A stretch of DNA of 11,099 nt from Melioribacter sp. (GTDB lineage: Bacteria; Bacteroidota; Ignavibacteria; Ignavibacteriales; Melioribacteraceae). Where the stretch lies: assembly GCA_016841125.1 (NCBI GenBank), contig JAENZU010000073.1, positions 1-11,099 of the forward strand. The letters run 5' to 3'. The notes below the pieces were generated by a model. It ran no database searches and was not told the origin of the DNA. It was given only the letters and a program-made list of their open reading frames with translations. Below, one piece after another: positions 1 to 7,992 of the stretch. Both the position numbers and the translations under genes were made by a program. Within the stretch, counting starts at the first letter, position 1, and each line of letters opens with the position of its first letter.

Positions 1-1
1 G

Positions 2-1687
2 GGAACCTGCATGATGGGAACATATTCGTCAGGGCTCCCAACGGTATCTGCTCTTGAAAGTTTAACTAAGCTATTAGCTTGGAAATCGAACCAGCGTGGA
101 ATTGACCCCACGGATTTATCTTATCATCCATCATCGGGTAAAGTATTAAGGCATATTTCAGGCCATCGCTCCGGTTGTGCAACGGAATGCCCCGGAACCG
201 CTTTGTACAATCACTTGCCGAATATTAGAAATGATGTGATGAATTTGTTGTTATCAATACCTCCGCAGATTTCACACATAAATTTAGTTGATGGTCAAAA
301 TAACTTCTTGGCATATAAACCAATTAAGATTGATTTCTCCCAAGCAATGGACACTGCGGCTGTGAGAACAGCACTATATTTATCACCTGTGAATGATTAT
401 GATATCTCATGGCAAGGTGTGAATTACTTGGAATTGCGTCCGGTTCCATATTGGCAGTTCAGTACTAATTACACTTTAACAATTGATACGTCAGCCAGAA
501 ATATTTTCGGACAGCAGATTGACGGCAATGGGGACGGAGTTCCCGGTGATCCGTTTACATTAAATTTTTCAACTACAGAACCGGATAATCAAGCTCCCTT
601 TGTTGAGAAAGGATATCCATCAGGCAATGGTGTTAATGTTTTTACGGAAATGAAATTTGTTTTTAATGAGGTACTGGGAGAAAATGCCCTAATCGGAAAA
701 GTGAAATTATTGAACGAATCAGGCGGCAATGTTTCTTATAATAATGCCAAAATTGAAACGAGTGATGATAAAAGTATAGTTTACTTTAAACCCGTCACGC
801 CCCTAAATGCCGGCAGTAATTATTCGGTCAAATATGCCGCCGGTATTTTTGATATGTTCGGCAACTCAACCACCACGGATATTCTAATTCCTTTTCGAAC
901 ACAATCAGGACATTACGTGAGCGGAACTATTTTAGATGAATTTGAGAATGTTGACAATTGGAATCAACCGCTCGACAACCCGGCTTCGGTTAATATAGAT
1001 TCAATCAGCACATATTTTACGGCATCGATTGAACGAAAACGCTCCGGTAACTATTCCGGTAAACTTGCATATTCATTTACAGAAGAGAGTAACGGCCTAG
1101 TTTATATATCAAATTCAACCGGATATATTGTTTCTGATACTTCGTCAAATTACGGGATATGGGTATTTGGGGATCTGAGTGGAAACGAAATTTATTTTAG
1201 CTTTGATAACTCAAACAGTTATGATCAACTGATTGACGTTATCGACTGGTACGGCTGGGAATATTTATCAAGACCTTCGAATTCGATTTCATCACCAAAT
1301 AAAATACTCACAGGAATTTATATTAAGCAAAAAGAAAATGCAGATAAATCCGGGGCAATCTATTTGGAGGATTTCCAGTTAAGTGCTGTCACAACATCTG
1401 TTAAAGAATTGAATAACGTTCCAAAAGAATTTACACTTAGACAGAATTATCCCAATCCCTTTAATCCTGCAACAAATATTGAGTTCTCTATTCCTGTTCG
1501 GCAGAATGTGAAATTAGCAGTTTACGATTTACTAGGGAACCAGGTTGAACTTTTATTAAATAATTCATTGAATGCAGGCACCTACTCCCTTAAATTTGAC
1601 GGGAAGGGATTTGCAAGCGGGGTTTATATTTATACGATTATTACAGAACGGTTTAACTCCAGTAGAAAAATGTTGATACTAAAATAA
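2..1687 (+). CDS. Secreted PGRP-type N-acetylmuramoyl-L-alanine amidase with two Ig-like domains and T9SS sorting domain (5' partial)
   Basis: This enzyme would hydrolyse the amide bond between MurNAc and L-Ala in peptidoglycan. The reading frame is open to the left edge, and the codons before the ATG at 11 (Gly-Thr-Cys) continue a typical PGRP strand, so the true start and the first zinc histidine lie outside the window. Counting from the ATG at 11, residues 1-80 are the C-terminal half of a PGRP/Amidase_2 domain. SGHR (H52) and TECPG (C60, T58) match the remaining zinc ligands and the active-site Thr/Lys position. Residues about 86-192 and 195-300 look like two SbsA/Big_5-type Ig domains (FSQAMD, FNEVLGEN, LNAGSNYSVKY). 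Residues about 303-465 form an unassigned beta-rich, possibly carbohydrate-binding region. Residues 470-558 are a T9SS type A sorting domain (YPNPFNPATN, then VYDLLGNQV, ASGVYIYTI). The protein should therefore be exported through the outer membrane and released or anchored on the surface. The next gene begins 12 bases downstream. Confidence 0.88.
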   Translation, partial: GTCMMGTYSSGLPTVSALESLTKLLAWKSNQRGIDPTDLSYHPSSGKVLRHISGHRSGCATECPGTALYNHLPNIRNDVMNLLLSIPPQISHINLVDGQNNFLAYKPIKIDFSQAMDTAAVRTALYLSPVNDYDISWQGVNYLELRPVPYWQFSTNYTLTIDTSARNIFGQQIDGNGDGVPGDPFTLNFSTTEPDNQAPFVEKGYPSGNGVNVFTEMKFVFNEVLGENALIGKVKLLNESGGNVSYNNAKIETSDDKSIVYFKPVTPLNAGSNYSVKYAAGIFDMFGNSTTTDILIPFRTQSGHYVSGTILDEFENVDNWNQPLDNPASVNIDSISTYFTASIERKRSGNYSGKLAYSFTEESNGLVYISNSTGYIVSDTSSNYGIWVFGDLSGNEIYFSFDNSNSYDQLIDVIDWYGWEYLSRPSNSISSPNKILTGIYIKQKENADKSGAIYLEDFQLSAVTTSVKELNNVPKEFTLRQNYPNPFNPATNIEFSIPVRQNVKLAVYDLLGNQVELLLNNSLNAGTYSLKFDGKGFASGVYIYTIITERFNSSRKMLILK

Positions 1688-1699
1688 TTTTGGTTTTAT

Positions 1700-4693
1700 A
1701 TGCATGCGAAAAAAATAATTATTGCGATCGGTTCATTTTTAATTTTGAATTTTTTCATTTCTGGCTGCAGCACTACACCGGTTGTTGAAAAATTAACTAT
1801 TGAAGAATTAACAGAAAATTTGATCGGCAGAGTGAATGAAAATGAAGTTGGTTTCTTTCTCCCTCCCGGTACACGTTTGCAGAATGTTCAGGTTAACGGG
1901 GATGAGTTAATATTTAATTTTAATAGAAACTTCTCATACCGACCTTTTAGACCTGATGATATTAAGCCTATTAAAGATACCTTGAGAAATTTCTTCGGAA
2001 AAGATTATACGGCGTATGATGTTAACGTTGTTACCATGGATTACAAAATAGAAGATTTGATTCCAAATTTTTATCGCGAAACAAGTGACTTTGATAAGAA
2101 CAGAATATTTAATATTGAAGATAAACCGTTAAAGATTACTAGAAAAATAAGCAGCCCCAATTCACCGGCTTTGGGTTTGCAGGACCGCAACATTGTTTTA
2201 TGGCACAGTCACGGATGGTATTATAGTGTAGACGCCGGCAGATGGGAATGGCAGCGACCTCGTCTGTTCCAAACTGTTGAAGATCTGATCCCGATGTCAT
2301 TTACAATACCTTACCTTATTCCAATGCTGGAAAACGCAGGTGCAAAAGTATTTGTACCCCGTGAAAGAGATTTTCAGACCAATGAAGTTGTGGTTGACAA
2401 CAATACTAAAAGTGACATTGAAAAAAAATCTTACATTGAGGTTCTCGGGTCAGATGCCGAATGGACTGACAGCAAGCCGGGTTTCGCATATGGCAGCCCT
2501 CCGTATGAATTAAATTATAATCCGTTCGACTTTGGTTCGAATCGACAAACTTTATCTTCTCTTGAAGAGACTGCCTGGGTAAGCTGGATACCGGATATTC
2601 CTGAAACCGGAAGGTATGCGGTTTATATATCTTATAAAGCTTCCAACCAAAATGTTGATGACGCAGATTATACAGTTTTTCACGAAGGTGGAGCAACTCA
2701 ATTTGAAGTCAATCAGCTGATCGGCGGCAGTACTTGGATTTACTTAGGTACTTTTAAATTTAAAAAAGGGTTGCATGAGAATAGAGGAGTAGTTTTAACA
2801 AATAAAAGCAGCCAACCCGGCAGAATTGTTTCAGCGGATGCAGCTAGATTCGGCGGCGGAATGGGACTTGTGATAAGAAACGGCGGCACTAGCGGAAGAC
2901 CAAAATTTGTTGAAGGTGCAAAATATTTTATGCAGTATGCGGGAATGCCGGATTCATTAGTCTATAATCTAAATGAAAATAAAAACGACTATGACGACGA
3001 TTATCAGAGCCGTCCAGAATATGCTAATTATTTATTCGGCGCTCCGTTTGGTCCCAATAAAAATAGAAATACAGAAGGCTTGGGAGTCCCTATCGATTTA
3101 ACAATGGCGTTTCATACAGATGCGGGTATTACAAGTAACGACACTACAATTGGCACTTTATCTATATACAGCACATATGGATTCGACACTACGGAAGTGT
3201 TTCCAAATGGAATATCTCGTATAGCAAATAGGGATTTGGCGGATGTGGTACAGTCTCAAATAGTTGACGATATTAGAGCAAAATACGATCCCGCTTGGAA
3301 TAGAAGACAACTCCGTAATGCTAGATACCGCGAGGCTGTAAGCCCGAATGTACCGTCACTACTGATGGAATTGCTTTCTCACCAAAATTTTTTGGATATG
3401 AAATTTATGCTCGATCCCCGTTTCCGTTTTGATGTTGGAAGAGCAATGTATAAGGGCATGCTCAAGTTTCTTTCGGTACAGAATAATAAAGCTTATGTTG
3501 TGCAGCCATTACCTGTAACACATTTCGCAATTGAACAAGATAAGGAAGGTTCAGTGAAGCTTAGCTGGAAACCTCAGATTGATCCGCTTGAACCGACTGC
3601 TGATGCAAAACAATATATAGTCTATATGCGGGTTGGTGATGGCGGATTTGACAATGGCAGATTAGTAAATGAACCGGTTTTGAAATTTAACGATTTAAAA
3701 GTGGGAATAACTTACAGCTTCAAAGTGACTGCACTAAATGATGGCGGAGAGAGTTTTCCTTCTGAAATATTAACCTACTGCAGAATGAATGATAGCAAAC
3801 CGGTTTTAATAATAAATGCGTTTGACAGAATTTGCGGACCTCATGCAATCGAAACTAAAAGTTTCAGCGGCTTTGTTAACAGATTGGATAATGGTGTTCC
3901 CGATAAATTCGATTTGAATTTTACCGGTGAGCAATATGATTTTGATCCTGCTTCGGAATTTCTAACGAACGACGCTCCGGGTCACGGTGCAAGCAATGGG
4001 GATTTTGAAACCAAAGTGATTGCCGGCAACAGTTTTGATTATCCATTCACACATGGCCAATCTATTAAAGCCGCCGGCTATTCTTTTGTTTCGGTAAGCG
4101 ATGAAGCCGTATACGACGGGTTTGTTGATATTAATAAATACAAGGTGATTGATATTATTTTAGGTGAGGAAAAGCAAACTCCTTGGCAGAAATCGGCTGC
4201 TGATTCAGTGAATGGAATACCATTTAAAACTTTCAATAGTAAATTTCAATCGCAGCTTGCTGCTTTCACAAAATACGGCGGGAACCTTTTTGTGTCTGGC
4301 GCTTATGTTGGGACTGACTTATTCAATTGGAAAGAGCTTGATTCTGCCGATGTAAAGTTTGCGCAGGATATTCTTAAATTAAAACTAGAAACCAACTATG
4401 CGGCAAGAACCGGAGAAGTTTTCTCAGTTGATTCTTCGATATTTAAATTGCATAAATTCGATTTTAATACTGAACTTAATAAATATTTTTATGCTGTTGA
4501 AGCTCCCGACGCATTAAGCGCCATTAACGGCAGCCGTATCGTACTTAGGTATAATGAGAATAAATTTTCGGCAGCGGTGGCCTACGATGGTAATTATAAG
4601 TCGATAGTTTTTGGTTTCCCTTTTGAAACAATAAAAAATCAGGATACAAGAAATTTATTAATGAAAAATATTTTATCATTCTTAAACAATTAG
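1700..4693 (+). CDS. Large lipoprotein: Amidase_3-like N-acetylmuramoyl-L-alanine amidase with inserted golvesin-like domain, Fn3 and GATase1-like C-terminus
   Basis: Residues 1-23 are a lipoprotein signal with lipobox I-S-G-C (C23). Residues about 30-125 (LPPGTRL, then VNGDELIFNF) faintly resemble a GerMN-type domain. The amidase core begins near 161. WHSHGW (H169/H171), E194 in TVEDL, H472 in MAFHTDAG and E557 in LLMELLSHQN correspond in order to the His-Glu-His zinc ligands and catalytic Glu of Amidase_3 enzymes. Between E194 and H472 sits an insertion, residues about 243-385, that resembles the golvesin C-terminal beta-sandwich (ETAWVSWIPDIPETGRYAVY, DAARFGGGMG). Residues 604-695 are a fibronectin III domain. 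Residues 699-997 look like a class I glutamine-amidotransferase-like fold (YGGNLFVSGAYVG; IVFGFPFETI near the end). Relatives are often auto-labelled 'xanthan lyase'; the residues seen here favour an amidase. It is probably an envelope- or surface-anchored peptidoglycan hydrolase. There is no clear Shine-Dalgarno; the ATG is placed by the signal peptide. Confidence 0.8.
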   Translation: MHAKKIIIAIGSFLILNFFISGCSTTPVVEKLTIEELTENLIGRVNENEVGFFLPPGTRLQNVQVNGDELIFNFNRNFSYRPFRPDDIKPIKDTLRNFFGKDYTAYDVNVVTMDYKIEDLIPNFYRETSDFDKNRIFNIEDKPLKITRKISSPNSPALGLQDRNIVLWHSHGWYYSVDAGRWEWQRPRLFQTVEDLIPMSFTIPYLIPMLENAGAKVFVPRERDFQTNEVVVDNNTKSDIEKKSYIEVLGSDAEWTDSKPGFAYGSPPYELNYNPFDFGSNRQTLSSLEETAWVSWIPDIPETGRYAVYISYKASNQNVDDADYTVFHEGGATQFEVNQLIGGSTWIYLGTFKFKKGLHENRGVVLTNKSSQPGRIVSADAARFGGGMGLVIRNGGTSGRPKFVEGAKYFMQYAGMPDSLVYNLNENKNDYDDDYQSRPEYANYLFGAPFGPNKNRNTEGLGVPIDLTMAFHTDAGITSNDTTIGTLSIYSTYGFDTTEVFPNGISRIANRDLADVVQSQIVDDIRAKYDPAWNRRQLRNARYREAVSPNVPSLLMELLSHQNFLDMKFMLDPRFRFDVGRAMYKGMLKFLSVQNNKAYVVQPLPVTHFAIEQDKEGSVKLSWKPQIDPLEPTADAKQYIVYMRVGDGGFDNGRLVNEPVLKFNDLKVGITYSFKVTALNDGGESFPSEILTYCRMNDSKPVLIINAFDRICGPHAIETKSFSGFVNRLDNGVPDKFDLNFTGEQYDFDPASEFLTNDAPGHGASNGDFETKVIAGNSFDYPFTHGQSIKAAGYSFVSVSDEAVYDGFVDINKYKVIDIILGEEKQTPWQKSAADSVNGIPFKTFNSKFQSQLAAFTKYGGNLFVSGAYVGTDLFNWKELDSADVKFAQDILKLKLETNYAARTGEVFSVDSSIFKLHKFDFNTELNKYFYAVEAPDALSAINGSRIVLRYNENKFSAAVAYDGNYKSIVFGFPFETIKNQDTRNLLMKNILSFLNN

Positions 4694-4705
4694 TGGATCT
4701 TTGAC

Positions 4706-5464
4706 GTGTATAAGATTTTTTTTCTACTTCTTATTTTCTATTCTTTAACGTATGCTCAAGTAAATACTGAGAAATACCGGAATATAGACGAAGAATATAG
4801 TTTATCAGGATTAGTCGAAATAAATTATTCGATGGAAACCGGGAATGTTGATTACAACGAACTCGAATTGGAAAGCGGAATCAATTGGAATACCCCGAAC
4901 TTTTATTCCTTTTTAATCGGGTTGGGTGATTACAAATGGCAGGCTGGCAAACAATTCAGCAATGAAGCCCTATTCCACCTTCGTTTTGTAAAAAGGTTAT
5001 CAGAAAATTTTGAAGTCGAAACTTTTACCCAGTATGATCACAATCGCTCCCGTTCATTATTTTTCAGAGCGCTAGTTGGTGCCGGTATCAGATTTAATAT
5101 TTTAAAATCCGAGAGCTCCGAACTCTGGATTGGAAGTGCATACATGTTTGAAAGACAAAATGTTGAAATTACTAAACCGGTTGTATTCGAAGAATGGTCT
5201 AATTTTCACAGGTGGAGTAATTATATCACTTTCGATTTGAGAATTAAAGAAGGTGTAGATTTTATAACAGTCAATTATTATCAGCCGAGCTTTGAAAATT
5301 TTAATGACTATCAATTTTTAAGTGAGAACAATATTATCTTTGGTATTTCAGGCGGATTTTCATTTATCGCCAAATTCAAAATGAGATTTGATAACATTCC
5401 GCCCGATGATACAATTAAAAAATTAGATACAAAAACAGATCTAGGTTTTATCATTCGATTTTAA
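4706..5464 (+). CDS. DUF481-family outer-membrane beta-barrel protein
   Basis: The 252-residue product starts at GTG. No ATG gives a signal peptide, and a weak GTGGA lies 8 bases upstream. Residues 1-17 form a signal peptide with likely cleavage TYA|Q. The mature part is a series of amphipathic, aromatic-rich strands. It begins LSGLVEINYSMETGNVDYNELE, in which the S-x-x-x-GN motif near the first strand is typical of DUF481 ('salt-induced outer membrane protein') barrels. It ends in Phe (LGFIIRF), the usual terminal signature of a BAM-inserted barrel. The penultimate segment (FDNIPPDDTIKKLDTK) also matches the last hairpin of this family. Molecular function is unknown for the family. It lies 12 bases after the amidase lipoprotein and 16 before dacB, so it is probably co-transcribed with cell-wall enzymes. 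A pore or scaffold role is only a guess. Confidence 0.7.
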   Translation: MYKIFFLLLIFYSLTYAQVNTEKYRNIDEEYSLSGLVEINYSMETGNVDYNELELESGINWNTPNFYSFLIGLGDYKWQAGKQFSNEALFHLRFVKRLSENFEVETFTQYDHNRSRSLFFRALVGAGIRFNILKSESSELWIGSAYMFERQNVEITKPVVFEEWSNFHRWSNYITFDLRIKEGVDFITVNYYQPSFENFNDYQFLSENNIIFGISGGFSFIAKFKMRFDNIPPDDTIKKLDTKTDLGFIIRF

Positions 5465-5466
5465 TT

Positions 5467-5474
5467 GAGGAGAG
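5467..5474 (+). promoter_or_regulatory. Ribosome binding site of dacB
   Basis: GAGGAGAG lies directly after the stop of the DUF481 gene, with AGGAG ending 8 bases before the TTG at 5481. It is the strongest Shine-Dalgarno match among the genes here. It decides the TTG start, which also gives an intact signal peptide. Most neighbouring genes have only weak or no match. Confidence 0.75.
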
Positions 5475-5480
5475 ATTAAA

Positions 5481-6944
5481 TTGAAATTAAGATTTATTCT
5501 ACTTTCGTTTTTTCTTTTTGCGGGTTTTACCTTTGGGCAAATCGGCAGACCATTCGATTCGAAAATATTAGAATATTCTCAAAAAGATTTTTTAAAGAAT
5601 GCGCAATGGAGTCTCACAGCTTTATATGTTGATAACGGGGAAAAACTGATTGACAAAAATTCAGAGTTTAGTCTAGCTCCAGCCTCCGGACTTAAACTTC
5701 TAACATCAGCAGCCGCACTTGAAATACTCGGAAGCAATTTTAAATTTACTACAACACTTTATTATGACGGCGTAATTAAAAACGGCACTCTAAACGGTAA
5801 TATTTATATTGTCGGCGGGGGTGATCCTACTTTAGGATCAAGTTTGGTCGCAGGATCAAAAGATATTGATGCTCTAATGAAAGAATGGTACACGGCATTA
5901 TCGTCTGCAGGCATCAAGAATATCACTGGCAATATTGCCGCGGATGATTTTTTATTCGACCGTAACCCGATACCCGATAATTGGTACTGGATAGACATCG
6001 GAAATTATTACGGCGCACAGGCAAGCGCGTTAACAATTCATGAAAATTTATACTATCTGACATTTAAACCGGCTGAAGTTGTTGGTAAACCGGCACAAGT
6101 AATTCGAGTTGAACCGCCTGTTAAAAATTTAACTTTTACCAATTTTATGAGGACAGGTAAAAAGGGGAGCGGCGACAATGGATATATCTACGCCGCACCA
6201 AATCAGTATAATGCCGTTTTGCGAGGCACGATTCCGGCTGGTGTTGATGAGTTTACAATTAAAGGCGCAATTCCTGATCCCCCTTTGTTTGCCGCACAAT
6301 ATTTTAAAGACTATTTAACCTCGCATGGAATTGAGATTAATGGAAAAGCTGTTAAAGTTGATGTTAAAAGTGAATATAAAATCGACAATAAATTAGCATC
6401 GACCATTTCCCCCGAACTTAAGAATATTGTATATATTATAAACAAGAGAAGTAATAATCTCCTTACAGAACAGCTTTTGAGGATGATAGCCGTAGCAAAA
6501 GACAAGAAAGGCGGGGTTTATGAGGGGATTGAAGTTTTAGGTAATTTCCTATCGGAAAAAGGCATCAGCACTGATGGGCTTCAATTGTTCGATGGCTGCG
6601 GATTATCACGGTCTAATATGATCACAACTCGCATCATGACCGATCTTCTGATATATATGACAAAATCCGAAGTGTTTAATGATTATCATAACTCACTTGG
6701 TGTTGCCGGTGATCCGGCTGATCCGGGATTCTTCTCTAATTGGGGAAAAAATACAGAGATAGCATTTAACGCTAGAATTAAATCCGGCTCGATCGATAGA
6801 GTACGCAGCCATTCGGGTTATGTGAAAGATCAAAACGGCAGATTGATTGCGTTTTCTTTTATTGCTAACAATTTTACCGGCAGTGCAAGACAGGTCGATA
6901 AAATTCATGAAAACATTTTAATAGAATTAGCCAGGTTAAAATAA
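5481..6944 (+). CDS. dacB: D-alanyl-D-alanine carboxypeptidase/endopeptidase, PBP4 family
   Basis: This is a class C low-molecular-weight penicillin-binding protein (peptidase family S13). It removes the terminal D-Ala from pentapeptides and cleaves D-Ala-mDAP cross-links in the periplasm. At 487 residues it is close to the usual length (about 480). Residues 1-19 are a signal peptide with likely cleavage TFG|Q. All three active-site motifs are present: SxxK as S69-G-L-K72 (in APASGLKLLTSAAALEILG), SxN as S324-N-N326 (KRSNNLLTEQLLR) and KTG as K434-S-G436. The family-typical stretches VGGGDPTL (111-118), FDGCGLSRSN (370-379) and FIANNF (460-465) are also there. The insert between motifs 1 and 2 (residues about 85-310) has the expected length. 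The start is TTG with a good ribosome site. The next gene begins 2 bases after the stop, so translation is probably coupled. Confidence 0.95.
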   Translation: MKLRFILLSFFLFAGFTFGQIGRPFDSKILEYSQKDFLKNAQWSLTALYVDNGEKLIDKNSEFSLAPASGLKLLTSAAALEILGSNFKFTTTLYYDGVIKNGTLNGNIYIVGGGDPTLGSSLVAGSKDIDALMKEWYTALSSAGIKNITGNIAADDFLFDRNPIPDNWYWIDIGNYYGAQASALTIHENLYYLTFKPAEVVGKPAQVIRVEPPVKNLTFTNFMRTGKKGSGDNGYIYAAPNQYNAVLRGTIPAGVDEFTIKGAIPDPPLFAAQYFKDYLTSHGIEINGKAVKVDVKSEYKIDNKLASTISPELKNIVYIINKRSNNLLTEQLLRMIAVAKDKKGGVYEGIEVLGNFLSEKGISTDGLQLFDGCGLSRSNMITTRIMTDLLIYMTKSEVFNDYHNSLGVAGDPADPGFFSNWGKNTEIAFNARIKSGSIDRVRSHSGYVKDQNGRLIAFSFIANNFTGSARQVDKIHENILIELARLK

Positions 6945-6946
6945 TT

Positions 6947-7981
6947 ATGTTTGAGAAAACTAAAGCTCCTAATTTTGAAAATTTAATTGCAGCCTTATTT
7001 AATAGAGGGACTGATCAAATTCCTTTGATCGAATTGGGTATTCACCCTATTATTAAAAGTAAAATACTCGGTAGAAAATTTAATGGAATCGAGGATGACG
7101 TTGAATTTATGTTTAAAATGGGATACGACTTTGTGAAAGTTCAACCAATTATTAAATTCAAATTAGATCAGAAAAAAACTGATGGTGAAAGCGGCAACTA
7201 TTCACCGGATAGGGCTTGGGCTACTGAAGATAAAGGACTGATAAGCAGTATGGAAGATTTTGAAAAATATCCGTGGCCTTCAAATGCAGATATTGACTAC
7301 TCTCGTTTTAGCACTGCACTAAATGCATTGCCCGAAGGCATGGGCATAATTGGTCAGTACGGCGATATTTTTACAATGGTTTGGGAATTAATGGGTTTTG
7401 AATCATTTGCAATGGCAACTTACACTGATCCCGATTTGATTAAAGCAATGTTTGAAAAAGTTGGCGAGCTTGTTGTGAGTATGTACGAAAAAATGAGCGA
7501 GCTGGAATCCGTCGGATGCTTTTGGTACAGCGATGACATTGCATACGCAACCGGATTAATGATGCATCCCGATTTTTTCCGTGAGTATCTTTTCCCGTTT
7601 ATGAAGAGAATAGGTGATCTTGCCAAAAAGAAAAATGTGCCTTTTATTTATCACTCAGACGGATTACTATACGATATATTGGATGATATAGTAGAACTGG
7701 GTGTAACCTCTCTTCATCCGATTGAACCAAAATCGATGGATATCAATGAACTCGCGGGGAGATACGGTGACCGGCTTTCCTTCTGCGGAGGTATTGAAGT
7801 TGACTTACTTTCAAGAGGAACCACTGCCGATATTGAAACGATAACTGAAAAATATTTGAATGAGATCGGGAAAAATTATTCTTGGTGTGCCGGCTCCTCT
7901 AATTCAATTCCCGAATATGTTAATGTTGATAATTATATTGCCATGGTTCGTACGGTTCATAGATTTAACGGAAATATCTAA
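6947..7981 (+). CDS. Uroporphyrinogen decarboxylase-like (URO-D superfamily) protein, possible methyltransferase
   Basis: This is a 344-residue cytoplasmic TIM-barrel protein of the URO-D/MtaA/CmuA superfamily. Supporting segments are GIIGQYGDIFTMVWELMGF (133-151), YSDDIAYATGLMMHPDFFRE (194-213), IYHSDG (234-239), LHPIEPKSMDINEL (256-269) and YGDRLSFCGGIEVDLLSRGT (273-292). The C-terminal PEYVNVDNYIAMV matches the helix that closes these barrels. True HemE is unlikely, because its N-terminal substrate-binding pattern is not seen. In corrinoid-dependent methyltransferases such as MtaA, zinc is bound by H-x-C plus a later Cys. Here the first motif is H236-S-D238, with Cys replaced by Asp, although C280 and C314 follow, so metal binding or substrate may differ. 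No corrinoid protein is encoded in the window. The gene lies 2 bases after dacB and 11 before the permease. Its reaction cannot be named from sequence. Confidence 0.8.
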   Translation: MFEKTKAPNFENLIAALFNRGTDQIPLIELGIHPIIKSKILGRKFNGIEDDVEFMFKMGYDFVKVQPIIKFKLDQKKTDGESGNYSPDRAWATEDKGLISSMEDFEKYPWPSNADIDYSRFSTALNALPEGMGIIGQYGDIFTMVWELMGFESFAMATYTDPDLIKAMFEKVGELVVSMYEKMSELESVGCFWYSDDIAYATGLMMHPDFFREYLFPFMKRIGDLAKKKNVPFIYHSDGLLYDILDDIVELGVTSLHPIEPKSMDINELAGRYGDRLSFCGGIEVDLLSRGTTADIETITEKYLNEIGKNYSWCAGSSNSIPEYVNVDNYIAMVRTVHRFNGNI

Positions 7982-7992
7982 ATTGAGTTTAT

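Noticed and set aside
11..13. ATG at 11 as the true start of the first gene
   Set aside because: The frame stays open to the left edge, and the protein would begin in the middle of a PGRP domain with no signal peptide. The gene is a 5' partial.
2406..2696. 96-residue minus-strand reading frame inside the amidase lipoprotein gene
   Set aside because: It lies wholly inside a well-supported gene, shows no family resemblance and has no ribosome site. The plus-strand frame has clear domain structure across it.
1700..4693. Annotation as xanthan lyase
   Set aside because: The label would come from the golvesin-like module. The catalytic-type residues visible in order are those of an N-acetylmuramoyl-L-alanine amidase, and no polysaccharide lyase fold is apparent.
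5102..7626. Short minus-strand frames within the DUF481, dacB and URO-D-like genes (64-71 residues)
   Set aside because: Each overlaps a confident plus-strand gene completely, with no recognisable motif or start signal.
6947..7981. Annotation as HemE (uroporphyrinogen decarboxylase of heme synthesis)
   Set aside because: The N-terminal substrate-binding pattern of HemE is absent and there are no heme genes nearby. The closer match is to divergent URO-D-superfamily proteins.
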